This document shows, piece after piece, positions 1 through 11,275 of a stretch of DNA of 64,000 nt. Source of the DNA: Apostichopus japonicus (Eukaryota > Echinodermata > Holothuroidea > Aspidochirotida > Stichopodidae); the NCBI RefSeq assembly GCF_037975245.1, contig NC_092571.1, positions 21,377,917 through 21,441,916 of the forward strand. Reading direction: 5' to 3'. The notes below the pieces were generated by a model that saw only the letters and a list, made by a program, of their open reading frames with translations, ran no database searches and was not told where the DNA came from. Numbering within the stretch: the stretch's first letter is position 1; every line of letters starts with the position of its first letter. The position numbers and the translations under genes were made by a program.

Positions 1-2
1 GG

Positions 3-63
3 GGTTCGAACCACGGATGCAAAAGAGAGTCTCGATCATCAGCTCGCACAGTGCGCCAAGCCA
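3..63 (-). promoter_or_regulatory. tRNA-like A-box/B-box pair on the minus strand, shown on monomer 1 and repeated in nearly every monomer
   Basis: Read on the minus strand, positions 63-52 give TGGCTTGGCGCA. This matches 7 of 9 fixed positions of the tRNA A box TRGCNNAGYGG; the conserved A and the last G fail. Positions 12-3 give GGTTCGAACC, a perfect B-box-type core. Box starts are 51 nt apart, against about 44 in a tRNA without a long variable arm. A four-pair D-stem (GCTT/GAGC) can be drawn with a 12-nt loop, but only three of five T-stem pairs and no acceptor stem form, so this is not a working tRNA. TTTT occurs between the boxes (24-21) and again beyond the B box, where it could terminate RNA polymerase III. 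I infer descent from a tRNA or tRNA-derived SINE; transcription is unproven. The B box is a palindrome and so also reads on the plus strand, but I see no convincing A box there. Confidence 0.42.
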
Positions 64-139
64 TCGCGCCACTGTATGGACTGAGATGTTAGGTGGATTA
101 ACTAATACTTACAGCTCCCCGTGTAGGCACTTGCTGTAA
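17..139 (+). other. 40-codon open frame inside each monomer, probably non-coding
   Basis: From the ATG at 17-19 a frame of 40 codons runs to TAA at 137-139. It begins MQKRVSII and ends CRHLL. The frame recurs in nearly every monomer because the monomers are near-identical, not because there is evidence of protein-level constraint. Variants A19 (ATG to ATA) delete the start codon and have spread freely in the right-hand 14 kb. There is no signal peptide or recognised domain. I do not regard it as a gene. Confidence 0.12.
48..75. other. Imperfect hairpin or cruciform element in every monomer
   Basis: ACAGTGCGC (48-56) can pair with GCGCCACTGT (66-75) over nine base pairs with one bulged C (position 69), leaving the 9-nt loop CAAGCCATC. 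It overlaps the A-box-like block on the minus strand. GCGCCA also occurs twice in direct orientation (53-58 and 66-71), so this GC-rich block contains both direct and inverted symmetry. Variants T53 (for example at 10,998), A55 (18,095 and 21,219) and G56 (31,252) each weaken the stem. Function is unknown. Confidence 0.55.
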
Positions 140-154
140 AAGACGTCATCACCC

Positions 155-319
155 GGGGTTCGAACCACGGATGCAAAAGAGAGTCTCGATCATCAGCTCG
201 CACAGTGCGCCAAGCCATCGCGCCACTGTATGGACTGAGATATTAGGTGGATTAACTAATACTTACAGCTCCCCGTGTAGGCACTTGCTGTAAAAGATCG
301 GCAAAAGACGTCATCACCC
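155..319 (+). repeat. Reference long monomer (L, A88), 165 bp
   Basis: It matches the short monomer except for A at position 88 (GAGATATT) and 11 extra bases, TCGGCAAAAGA, at 144-154. The extra bases sit so that AAAAGA occurs twice, at 138-143 and 149-154, separated by TCGGC. S is what slippage between those direct repeats would leave, so L is the more likely ancestral form, although insertion by duplication cannot be excluded. At 165 bp (55 codons) L keeps reading frame from copy to copy; S does not. Confidence 0.97.
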
Positions 320-3300
320 GGGGTTCGAACCACGGATGCAAAAGAGAGTCTCGATCATCAGCTCGCACAGTGCGCCAAGCCATCGCGCCACTGTATGGAC
401 TGAGATGTTAGGTGGATTAACTAATACTTACAGCTCCCCGTGTAGGCACTTGCTGTAAAAGACGTCATCACCCGGGGTTCGAACCACGGATGCAAAAGAG
501 AGTCTCGATCATCAGCTCGCACAGTGCGCCAAGCCATCGCGCCACTGTATGGACTGTGATGTTAGGTGGATTAACTAATACTTACAGCTCCCCGTGTAGG
601 CACTTGCTGTAAAAGACGTCATCACCCGGGGTTCGAACCACGGATGCAAAAGAGAGTCTCGATCATCAGCTCGCACAGTGCGCCAAGCCATCGCGCCACT
701 GTATGGACTGAGATATTAGGTGGATTAACTAATACTTACAGCTCCCCGTGTAGGCACTTGCTGTAAAAGATCGGCAAAAGACGTCATCACCCGGGGTTCG
801 AACCACGGATGCAAAAGAGAGTCTCGATCATCAGCTCGCACAGTGCGCCAAGCCATCGCGCCACTGTATGGACTGAGATGTTAGGTGGATTAACTAATAC
901 TTACAGCTCCCCGTGTAGGCACTTGCTGTAAAAGACGTCATCACCCGGGGTTCGAACCACGGATGCAAAAGAGAGTCTCGATCATCAGCTCGCACAGTGC
1001 GCCAAGCCATCGCGCCACTGTATGGACTGAGATGTTAGGTGGATTAACTAATACTTACAGCTCCCCGTGTAGGCACTTGCTGTAAAAGACGTCATCACCC
1101 GGGGTTCGAACCACGGATGCAAAAGAGAGTCTCGATCATCAGCTCGCACAGTGCGCCAAGCCATCGCGCCACTGTATGGACTGAGATATTAGGTGGATTA
1201 ACTAATACTTACAGCTCCCCGTGTAGGCACTTGCTGTAAAAGACGTCATCACCCGGGGTTCGAACCACGGATGCAAAAGAGAGTCTCGATCATCAGCTCG
1301 CACAGTGCGCCAAGCCATCGCGCCACTGTATGGACTGAGATGTTAGGTGGATTAACTAATACTTACAGCTCCCCGTGTAGGCACTTGCTGTAAAAGACGT
1401 CATCACCCGGGGTTCGAACCACGGATGCAAAAGAGAGTCTCGATCATCAGCTCGCACAGTGCGCCAAGCCATCGCGCCACTGTATGGACTGAGATGTTAG
1501 GTGGATTAACTAATACTTACAGCTCCCCGTGTAGGCACTTGCTGTAAAAGACGTCATCACCCGGGGTTCGAACCACGGATGCAAAAGAGAGTCTCGATCA
1601 TCAGCTCGCACAGTGCGCCAAGCCATCGCGCCACTGTATGGACTGAGATGTTAGGTGGATTAACTAATACTTACAGCTCCCCGTGTAGGCACTTGCTGTA
1701 AAAGACGTCATCACCCGGGGTTCGAACCACGGATGCAAAAGAGAGTCTCGATCATCAGCTCGCACAGTGCGCCAAGCCATCGCGCCACTGTATGGACTGA
1801 GATATTAGGTGGATTAACTAATACTTACAGCTCCCCGTGTAGGCACTTGCTGTAAAAGATCGGCAAAAGACGTCATCACCCGGGGTTCGAACCACGGATG
1901 CAAAAGAGAGTCTCGATCATCAGCTCGCACAGTGCGCCAAGCCATCGCGCCACTGTATGGACTGAGATGTTAGGTGGATTAACTAATACTTACAGCTCCC
2001 CGTGTAGGCACTTGCTGTAAAAGACGTCATCACCCGGGGTTCGAACCACGGATGCAAAAGAGAGTCTCGATCATCAGCTCGCACAGTGCGCCAAGCCATC
2101 GCGCCACTGTATGGACTGAGATGTTAGGTGGATTAACTAATACTTACAGCTCCCCGTGTAGGCACTTGCTGTAAAAGACGTCATCACCCGGGGTTCGAAC
2201 CACGGATGCAAAAGAGAGTCTCGATCATCAGCTCGCACAGTGCGCCAAGCCATCGCGCCACTGTATGGACTGAGATGTTAGGTGGATTAACTAATACTTA
2301 CAGCTCCCCGTGTAGGCACTTGCTGTAAAAGACGTCATCACCCGGGGTTCGAACCACGGATGCAAAAGAGAGTCTCGATCATCAGCTCGCACAGTGCGCC
2401 AAGCCATCGCGCCACTGTATGGACTGAGATGTTAGGTGGATTAACTAATACTTACAGCTCCCCGTGTAGGCACTTGCTGTAAAAGATCGGCAAAAGACGT
2501 CATCACCCGGGGTTCGAACCACGGATGCAAAAGAGAGTCTCGATCATCAGCTCGCACAGTGCGCCAAGCCATCGCGCCACTGTATGGACTGAGATGTTAG
2601 GTGGATTAACTAATACTTACAGCTCCCCGTGTAGGCACTTGCTGTAAAAGACGTCATCACCCGGGGTTCGAACCACGGATGCAAAAGAGAGTCTCGATCA
2701 TCAGCTCGCACAGTGCGCCAAGCCATCGCGCCACTGTATGGACTGAGATGTTAGGTGGATTAACTAATACTTACAGCTCCCCGTGTAGGCACTTGCTGTA
2801 AAAGACGTCATCACCCGGGGTTCGAACCACGGATGCAAAAGAGAGTCTCGATCATCAGCTCGCACAGTGCGCCAAGCCATCGCGCCACTGTATGGACTGA
2901 GATGTTAGGTGGATTAACTAATACTTACAGCTCCCCGTGTAGGCACTTGCTGTAAAAGACGTCATCACCCGGGGTTCGAACCACGGATGCAAAAGAGAGT
3001 CTCGATCATCAGCTCGCACAGTGCGCCAAGCCATCGCGCCACTGTATGGACTGAGATATTAGGTGGATTAACTAATACTTACAGCTCCCCGTGTAGGCAC
3101 TTGCTGTAAAAGATCGGCAAAAGACGTCATCACCCGGGGTTCGAACCACGGATGCAAAAGAGAGTCTCGATCATCAGCTCGCACAGTGCGCCAAGCCATC
3201 GCGCCACTGTATGGACTGAGATGTTAGGTGGATTAACTAATACTTACAGCTCCCCGTGTAGGCACTTGCTGTAAAAGACGTCATCACCCGGGGTTCGAAC

Positions 3301-4257
3301 CACGGATGCAAAAGAGAGTCTCGATCATCAGCTCGCACAGTGCGCCAAGCCATCGCGCCACTGTATGGACTGAGATGTTAGGTGGATTAACTAATACTTA
3401 CAGCTCCCCGTGTAGGCACTTGCTGTAAAAGACGTCATCACCCGGGGTTCGAACCACGGATGCAAAAGAGAGTCTCGATCATCAGCTCGCACAGTGCGCC
3501 AAGCCATCGCGCCACTGTATGGACTGAGATATTAGGTGGATTAACTAATACTTACAGCTCCCCGTGTAGGCACTTGCTGTAAAAGATCGGCAAAAGACGT
3601 CATCACCCGGGGTTCGAACCACGGATGCAAAAGCGAGTCTCGATCATCAGCTCGCACAGTGCGCCAAGCCATCGCGCCACTGTATGGACTGAGATGTTAG
3701 GTGGATTAACTAATACTTACAGCTCCCCGTGTAGGCACTTGCTGTAAAAGATCGGCAAAAGACGTCATCACCCGGGGTTCGAACCACGGATGCAAAAGAG
3801 AGTCTCGATCATCAGCTCGCACAGTGCGCCAAGCCATCGCGCCACTGTATGGACTGAGATGTTAGGTGGATTAACTAATACTTACAGCTCCCCGTGTAGG
3901 CACTTGCTGTAAAAGACGTCATCACCCGGGGTTCGAACCACGGATGCAAAAGAGAGTCTCGATCATCAGCTCGCACAGTGCGCCAAGCCATCGCGCCACT
4001 GTATGGACTGAGATATTAGGTGGATTAACTAATACTTACAGCTCCCCGTGTAGGCACTTGCTGTAAAAGATCGGCAAAAGACGTCATCACCCGGGGTTCG
4101 AACCACGGATGCAAAAGAGAGTCTCGATCATCAGCTCGCACAGTGCGCCAAGCCATCGCGCCACTGTATGGACTGAGATATTAGGTGGATTAACTAATAC
4201 TTACAGCTCCCCGTGTAGGCACTTGCTGTAAAAGATCGGCAAAAGACGTCATCACCC

Positions 4258-4422
4258 GGGGTTCGAACCACGGATGCAAAAGAGAGTCTCGATCATCAGC
4301 TCGCACAGTGCGCCAAGCCATCGCGCCACTGTATGGACTGAGATGTTAGGTGGATTAACTAATACTTACAGCTCCCCGTGTAGGCACTTGCTGTAAAAGA
4401 TCGGCAAAAGACGTCATCACCC
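4258..4422 (+). repeat. Reference long monomer with G88 (G-L class)
   Basis: A clean example of the third major class, with the 11-bp segment but G at position 88. In the left 45 kb G-L copies usually lie directly downstream of an A88 long copy, giving a recurrent 330-bp A-L/G-L dimer. The class could have formed by recombination between A88-L and G88-S copies in the roughly 55 bp between the two sites. Confidence 0.9.
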
Positions 4423-6457
4423 GGGGTTCGAACCACGGATGCAAAAGAGAGTCTCGATCATCAGCTCGCACAGTGCGCCAAGCCATCGCGCCACTGTATG
4501 GACTGAGATGTTAGGTGGATTAACTAATACTTACAGCTCCCCGTGTAGGCACTTGCTGTAAAAGATCGGCAAAAGACGTCATCACCCGGGGTTCGAACCA
4601 CGGATGCAAAAGAGAGTCTCGATCATCAGCTCGCACAGTGCGCCAAGCCATCGCGCCACTGTATGGACTGAGATGTTAGGTGGATTAACTAATACTTACA
4701 GCTCCCCGTGTAGGCACTTGCTGTAAAAGACGTCATCACCCGGGGTTCGAACCACGGATGCAAAAGAGAGTCTCGATCATCAGCTCGCACAGTGCGCCAA
4801 GCCATCGCGCCACTGTATGGACTGAGATGTTAGGTGGATTAACTAATACTTACAGCTCCCCGTGTAGGCACTTGCTGTAAAAGACGTCATCACCCGGGGT
4901 TCGAACCACGGATGCAAAAGAGAGTCTCGATCATCAGCTCGCACAGTGCGCCAAGCCATCGCGCCACTGTATGGACTGAGATGTTAGGTGGATTAACTAA
5001 TACTTACAGCTCCCCGTGTAGGCACTTGCTGTAAAAGACGTCATCACCCGGGGTTCGAACCACGGATGCAAAAGAGAGTCTCGATCATCAGCTCGCACAG
5101 TGCGCCAAGCCATCGCGCCACTGTATGGACTGAGATGTTAGGTGGATTAACTAATACTTACAGCTCCCCGTGTAGGCACTTGCTGTAAAAGACGTCATCA
5201 CCCGGGGTTCGAACCACGGATGCAAAAGAGAGTCTCGATCATCAGCTCGCACAGTGCGCCAAGCCATCGCGCCACTGTATGGACTGAGATGTTAGGTGGA
5301 TTAACTAATACTTACAGCTCCCTGTGTAGGCACTTGCTGTAAAAGACGTCATCACCCGGGGTTCGAACCACGGATGCAAAAGAGAGTCTCGATCATCAGC
5401 TCGCACAGTGCGCCAAGCCATCGCGCCACTGTATGGACTGAGATGTTAGGTGGATTAACTAATACTTACAGCTCCCCGTGTAGGCACTTGCTGTAAAAGA
5501 CGTCATCACCCGGGGTTCGAACCACGGATGCAAAAGAGAGTCTCGATCATCAGCTCGCACAGTGCGCCAAGCCATCGCGCCACTGTATGGACTGAGATAT
5601 TAGGTGGATTAACTAATACTTACAGCTCCCCGTGTAGGCACTTGCTGTAAAAGATCGGCAAAAGACGTCATCACCCGGGGTTCGAACCACGGATGCAAAA
5701 GAGAGTCTCGATCATCAGCTCGCACAGTGCGCCAAGCCATCGCGCCACTGTATGGACTGAGATGTTAGGTGGATTAACTAATACTTACAGCTCCCCGTGT
5801 AGGCACTTGCTGTAAAAGACGTCATCACCCGGGGTTCGAACCACGGATGCAAAAGAGAGTCTCGATCATCAGCTCGCACAGTGCGCCAAGCCATCGCGCC
5901 ACTGTATGGACTGAGATGTTAGGTGGATTAACTAATACTTACAGCTCCCCGTGTAGGCACTTGCTGTAAAAGATCGGCAAAAGACGTCATCACCCGGGGT
6001 TCGAACCACGGATGCAAAAGAGAGTCTCGATCATCAGCTCGCACAGTGCGCCAAGCCATCGCGCCACTGTATGGACTGAGATGTTAGGTGGATTAACTAA
6101 TACTTACAGCTCCCCGTGTAGGCACTTGCTGTAAAAGACGTCATCACCCGGGGTTCGAACCACGGATGCAAAAGAGAGTCTCGATCATCAGCTCGCACAG
6201 TGCGCCAAGCCATCGCGCCACTGTATGGACTGAGATGTTAGGTGGATTAACTAATACTTACAGCTCCCCGTGTAGGCACTTGCTGTAAAAGACGTCATCA
6301 CCCGGGGTTCGAACCACGGATGCAAAAGAGAGTCTCGATCATCAGCTCGCACAGTGCGCCAAGCCATCGCGCCACTGTATGGACTGAGATGTTAGGTGGA
6401 TTAACTAATACTTACAGCTCCCCGTGTAGGCACTTGCTGTAAAAGACGTCATCACCC

Positions 6458-7612
6458 GGGGTTCGAACCACGGATGCAAAAGAGAGTCTCGATCATCAGC
6501 TCGCACAGTGCGCCAAGCCATCGCGCCACTGTATGGACTGAGATATTAGGTGGATTAACTAATACTTACAGCTCCCCGTGTAGGCACTTGCTGTAAAAGA
6601 TCGGCAAAAGACGTCATCACCCGGGGTTCGAACCACGGATGCAAAAGAGAGTCTCGATCATCAGCTCGCACAGTGCGCCAAGCCATCGCGCCACTGTATG
6701 GACTGAGATGTTAGGTGGATTAACTAATACTTACAGCTCCCCGTGTAGGCACTTGCTGTAAAAGATCGGCAAAAGACGTCATCACCCGGGGTTCGAACCA
6801 CGGATGCAAAAGAGAGTCTCGATCATCAGCTCGCACAGTGCGCCAAGCCATCGCGCCACTGTATGGACTGAGATATTAGGTGGATTAACTAATACTTACA
6901 GCTCCCCGTGTAGGCAATTGCTGTAAAAGATCGGCAAAAGACGTCATCACCCGGGGTTCGAACCACGGATGCAAAAGAGAGTCTCGATCATCAGCTCGCA
7001 CAGTGCGCCAAGCCATCGCGCCACTGTATGGACTGAGATGTTAGGTGGATTAACTAATACTTACAGCTCCCCGTGTAGGCACTTGCTGTAAAAGATCGGC
7101 AAAAGACGTCATCACCCGGGGTTCGAACCACGGATGCAAAAGAGAGTCTCGATCATCAGCTCGCACAGTGCGCCAAGCCATCGCGCCACTGTATGGACTG
7201 AGATATTAGGTGGATTAACTAATACTTACAGCTCCCCGTGTAGGCACTTGCTGTAAAAGATCGGCAAAAGACGTCATCACCCGGGGTTCGAACCACGGAT
7301 GCAAAAGAGAGTCTCGATCATCAGCTCGCACAGTGCGCCAAGCCATCGCGCCACTGTATGGACTGAGATGTTAGGTGGATTAACTAATACTTACAGCTCC
7401 CCGTGTAGGCACTTGCTGTAAAAGATCGGCAAAAGACGTCATCACCCGGGGTTCGAACCACGGATGCAAAAGAGAGTCTCGATCATCAGCTCGCACAGTG
7501 CGCCAAGCCATCGCGCCACTGTATGGACTGAGATGTTAGGTGGATTAACTAATACTTACAGCTCCCCGTGTAGGCACTTGCTGTAAAAGATCGGCAAAAG
7601 ACGTCATCACCC
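6458..7612. repeat. Seven consecutive long monomers, including three A-L/G-L dimers (330 bp each)
   Basis: Copies begin at 6458, 6623, 6788, 6953, 7118, 7283 and 7448. Their position-88 bases are A, G, A, G, A, G, G. The first six form a clean three-fold repeat of a 330-bp dimer. The third copy carries a private A at 6917. This is the clearest simple dimeric higher-order repeat in the left half. Confidence 0.9.
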
Positions 7613-8415
7613 GGGGTTCGAACCACGGATGCAAAAGAGAGTCTCGATCATCAGCTCGCACAGTGCGCCAAGCCATCGCGCCACTGTATGGACTGAGATG
7701 TTAGGTGGATTAACTAATACTTACAGCTCCCCGTGTAGGCACTTGCTGTAAAAGACGTCATCACCCGGGGTTCGAACCACGGATGCAAAAGAGAGTCTCG
7801 ATCATCAGCTCGCACAGTGCGCCAAGCCATCGCGCCACTGTATGGACTGAGATATTAGGTGGATTAACTAATACTTACAGCTCCCCGTGTAGGCACTTGC
7901 TGTAAAAGATCGGCAAAAGACGTCATCACCCGGGGTTCGAACCACGGATGCAAAAGAGAGTCTCGATCATCAGCTCGCACAGTGCGCCAAGCCATCGCGC
8001 CACTGTATGGACTGAGATGTTAGGTGGATTAACTAATACTTACAGCTCCCCGTGTAGGCACTTGCTGTAAAAGATCGGCAAAAGACGTCATCACCCGGGG
8101 TTCGAACCACGGATGCAAAAGAGAGTCTCGATCATCAGCTCGCACAGTGCGCCAAGCCATCGCGCCACTGTATGGACTGAGATATTAGGTGGATTAACTA
8201 ATACTTACAGCTCCCCGTGTAGGCACTTGCTGTAAAAGATCGGCAAAAGACGTCATCACCCGGGGTTCGAACCACGGATGCAAAAGAGAGTCTCGATCAT
8301 CAGCTCGCACAGTGCGCCAAGCCATCGCGCCACTGTATGGACTGAGATGTTAGGTGGATTAACTAATACTTACAGCTCCCCGTGTAGGCACTTGCTGTAA
8401 AAGACGTCATCACCC

Positions 8416-10296
8416 GGGGTTCGAACCACGGATGCAAAAGAGAGTCTCGATCATCAGCTCGCACAGTGCGCCAAGCCATCGCGCCACTGTATGGACTGAG
8501 ATGTTAGGTGGATTAACTAATACTTACAGCTCCCCGTGTAGGCACTTGCTGTAAAAGACGTCATCACCCGGGGTTCGAACCACGGATGCAAAAGAGAGTC
8601 TCGATCATCAGCTCGCACAGTGCGCCAAGCCATCGCGCCACTGTATGGACTGAGATGTTAGGTGGATTAACTAATACTTACAGCTCCCCGTGTAGGCACT
8701 TGCTGTAAAAGACGTCATCACCTGGGGTTCGAACCACGGATGCAAAAGAGAGTCTCGATCATCAGCTCGCACAGTGCGCCAAGCCATCGCGCCACTGTAT
8801 GGACTGAGATGTTAGGTGGATTAACTAATACTTACAGCTCCCCGTGTAGGCACTTGCTGTAAAAGACGTCATCACCCGGGGTTCGAACCACGGATGCAAA
8901 AGAGAGTCTCGATCATCAGCTCGCACAGTGCGCCAAGCCATCGCGCCACTGTATGGACTGAGATGTTAGGTGGATTAACTAATACTTACAGCTCCCTGTG
9001 TAGGCACTTGCTGTAAAAGACGTCATCACCCGGGGTTCGAACCACGGATGCAAAAGAGAGTCTCGATCATCAGCTCGCACAGTGCGCCAAGCCATCGCGC
9101 CACTGTATGGACTGAGATATTAGGTGGATTAACTAATACTTACAGCTCCCCGTGTAGGCACTTGCTGTAAAAGATCGGCAAAAGACGTCATCACCCGGGG
9201 TTCGAACCACGGATGCAAAAGAGAGTCTCGATCATCAGCTCGCACAGTGCGCCAAGCCATCGCGCCACTGTATGGACTGAGATGTTAGGTGGATTAACTA
9301 ATACTTACAGCTCCCCGTGTAGGCACTTGCTGTAAAAGACGTCATCACCCGGGGTTCGAACCACGGATGCAAAAGAGAGTCTCGATCATCAGCTCGCACA
9401 GTGCGCCAAGCCATCGCGCCACTGTATGGACTGAGATGTTAGGTGGATTAACTAATACTTACAGCTCCCTGTGTAGGCACTTGCTGTAAAAGACGTCATC
9501 ACCCGGGGTTCGAACCACGGATGCAAAAGAGAGTCTCGATCATCAGCTCGCACAGTGCGCCAAGCCATCGCGCCACTGTATGGACTGAGATATTAGGTGG
9601 ATTAACTAATACTTACAGCTCCCCGTGTAGGCACTTGCTGTAAAAGATCGGCAAAAGACGTCATCACCCGGGGTTCGAACCACGGATGCAAAAGAGAGTC
9701 TCGATCATCAGCTCGCACAGTGCGCCAAGCCATCGCGCCACTGTATGGACTGAGATGTTAGGTGGATTAACTAATACTTACAGCTCCCCGTGTAGGCACT
9801 TGCTGTAAAAGATCGGCAAAAGACGTCATCACCCGGGGTTCGAACCACGGATGCAAAAGAGAGTCTCGATCATCAGCTCGCACAGTGCGCCAAGCCATCG
9901 CGCCACTGTATGGACTGAGATGTTAGGTGGATTAACTAATACTTACAGCTCCCCGTGTAGGCACTTGCTGTAAAAGACGTCATCACCCGGGGTTCGAACC
10001 ACGGATGCAAAAGAGAGTCTCGATCATCAGCTCGCACAGTGCGCCAAGCCATCGCGCCACTGTATGGACTGAGATGTTAGGTGGATTAACTAATACTTAC
10101 AGCTCCCCGTGTAGGCACTTGCTGTAAAAGACGTCATCACCCGGGGTTCGAACCACGGATGCAAAAGAGAGTCTCGATCATCAGCTCGCACAGTGCGCCA
10201 AGCCATCGCGCCACTGTATGGACTGAGATGTTAGGTGGATTAACTAATACTTACAGCTCCCCGTGTAGGCACTTGCTGTAAAAGACGTCATCACCC
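8416..10296. repeat. Duplicated block, left copy (12 monomers, spacing 2860 bp)
   Basis: The order is S, S ending in T154 (8723), S, S with T120 (8997), A-L, S, S with T120 (9470), A-L, G-L, S, S, S. The same order and the same rare marks recur exactly 2860 bp downstream. The rare T154, which changes CACCCGGGG to CACCTGGGG, makes the shared origin clear. Confidence 0.88.
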
Positions 10297-11275
10297 GGGG
10301 TTCGAACCACGGATGCAAAAGAGAGTCTCGATCATCAGCTCGCACAGTGCGCCAAGCCATCGCGCCACTGTATGGACTGAGATGTTAGGTGGATTAACTA
10401 ATACTTACAGCTCCCTGTGTAGGCACTTGCTGTAAAAGACGTCATCACCCGGGGTTCGAACCACGGATGCAAAAGAGAGTCTCGATCATCAGCTCGCACA
10501 GTGCGCCAAGCCATCGCGCCACTGTATGGACTGAGATATTAGGTGGATTAACTAATACTTACAGCTCCCCGTGTAGGCACTTGCTGTAAAAGATCGGCAA
10601 AAGACGTCATCACCCGGGGTTCGAACCACGGATGCAAAAGAGAGTCTCGATCATCAGCTCGCACAGTGCGCCAAGCCATCGCGCCACTGTATGGACTGAG
10701 ATATTAGGTGGATTAACTAATACTTACAGCTCCCCGTGTAGGCACTTGCTGTAAAAGATCGGCAAAAGACGTCATCACCCGGGGTTCGAACCACGGATGC
10801 AAAAGAGAGTCTCGATCATCAGCTCGCACAGTGCGCCAAGCCATCGCGCCACTGTATGGACTGAGATGTTAGGTGGATTAACTAATACTTACAGCTCCCC
10901 GTGTAGGCACTTGCTGTAAAAGATCGGCAAAAGACGTCATCACCCGGGGTTCGAACCACGGATGCAAAAGAGAGTCTCGATCATCAGCTCGCACAGTTCG
11001 CCAAGCCATCGCGCCACTGTATGGACTGAGATATTAGGTGGATTAACTAATACTTACAGCTCCCCGTGTAGGCACTTGCTGTAAAAGATCGGCAAAAGAC
11101 GTCATCACCCGGGGTTCGAACCACGGATGCAAAAGAGAGTCTCGATCATCAGCTCGCACAGTGCGCCAAGCCATCGCGCCACTGTATGGACTGAGATGTT
11201 AGGTGGATTAACTAATACTTACAGCTCCCCGTGTAGGCACTTGCTGTAAAAGATCGGCAAAAGACGTCATCACCC

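Larger units (their letters stand above)
1..154 (+). repeat. Reference short monomer (S, G88), 154 bp
   Basis: This copy defines the coordinates used here, with position 1 at the first G of GGGGTTCGAACC. It has 80 G+C of 154 (52%) and 10 CpG, against roughly 10 expected from composition. Landmarks are the palindrome GGTTCGAACC (3-12), ATG (17-19), the hairpin arms 48-56 and 66-75, the diagnostic base G88, ACTAAT (101-106), TTACAG (109-114), C120, TAA (137-139) and GACGTC (142-147). S copies with G88 are the commonest class in the window. Confidence 0.97.
1..8415. repeat. Left sector: mixed S and L monomers without a single fixed higher-order unit
   Basis: S runs are interrupted by A88-L copies, often followed by G88-L. 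Long copies cluster at 3.4-4.6 kb and 6.4-8.3 kb. Private changes include T for A at 555 (GACTGTGATG), C for A at 3633 (AAGCGAG) and A for C at 6917 (GGCAATTG). The monomer at 1101-1254 is unusual in pairing A88 with the short form. The first T120 copy is at 5323. Confidence 0.85.

Noticed and set aside
1-20. CENP-B box
   Set aside because: TTCG and CGGG both occur near the palindrome on the minus strand, but the spacing is two bases short of the TTCGNNNNANNCGGG core and the central A is missing.
1-154. Functional tRNA gene in each monomer
   Set aside because: The B box is perfect and the A box partial, but the acceptor stem does not pair, the T-stem has two mismatches, no normal anticodon arm forms, and TTTT lies between the boxes.
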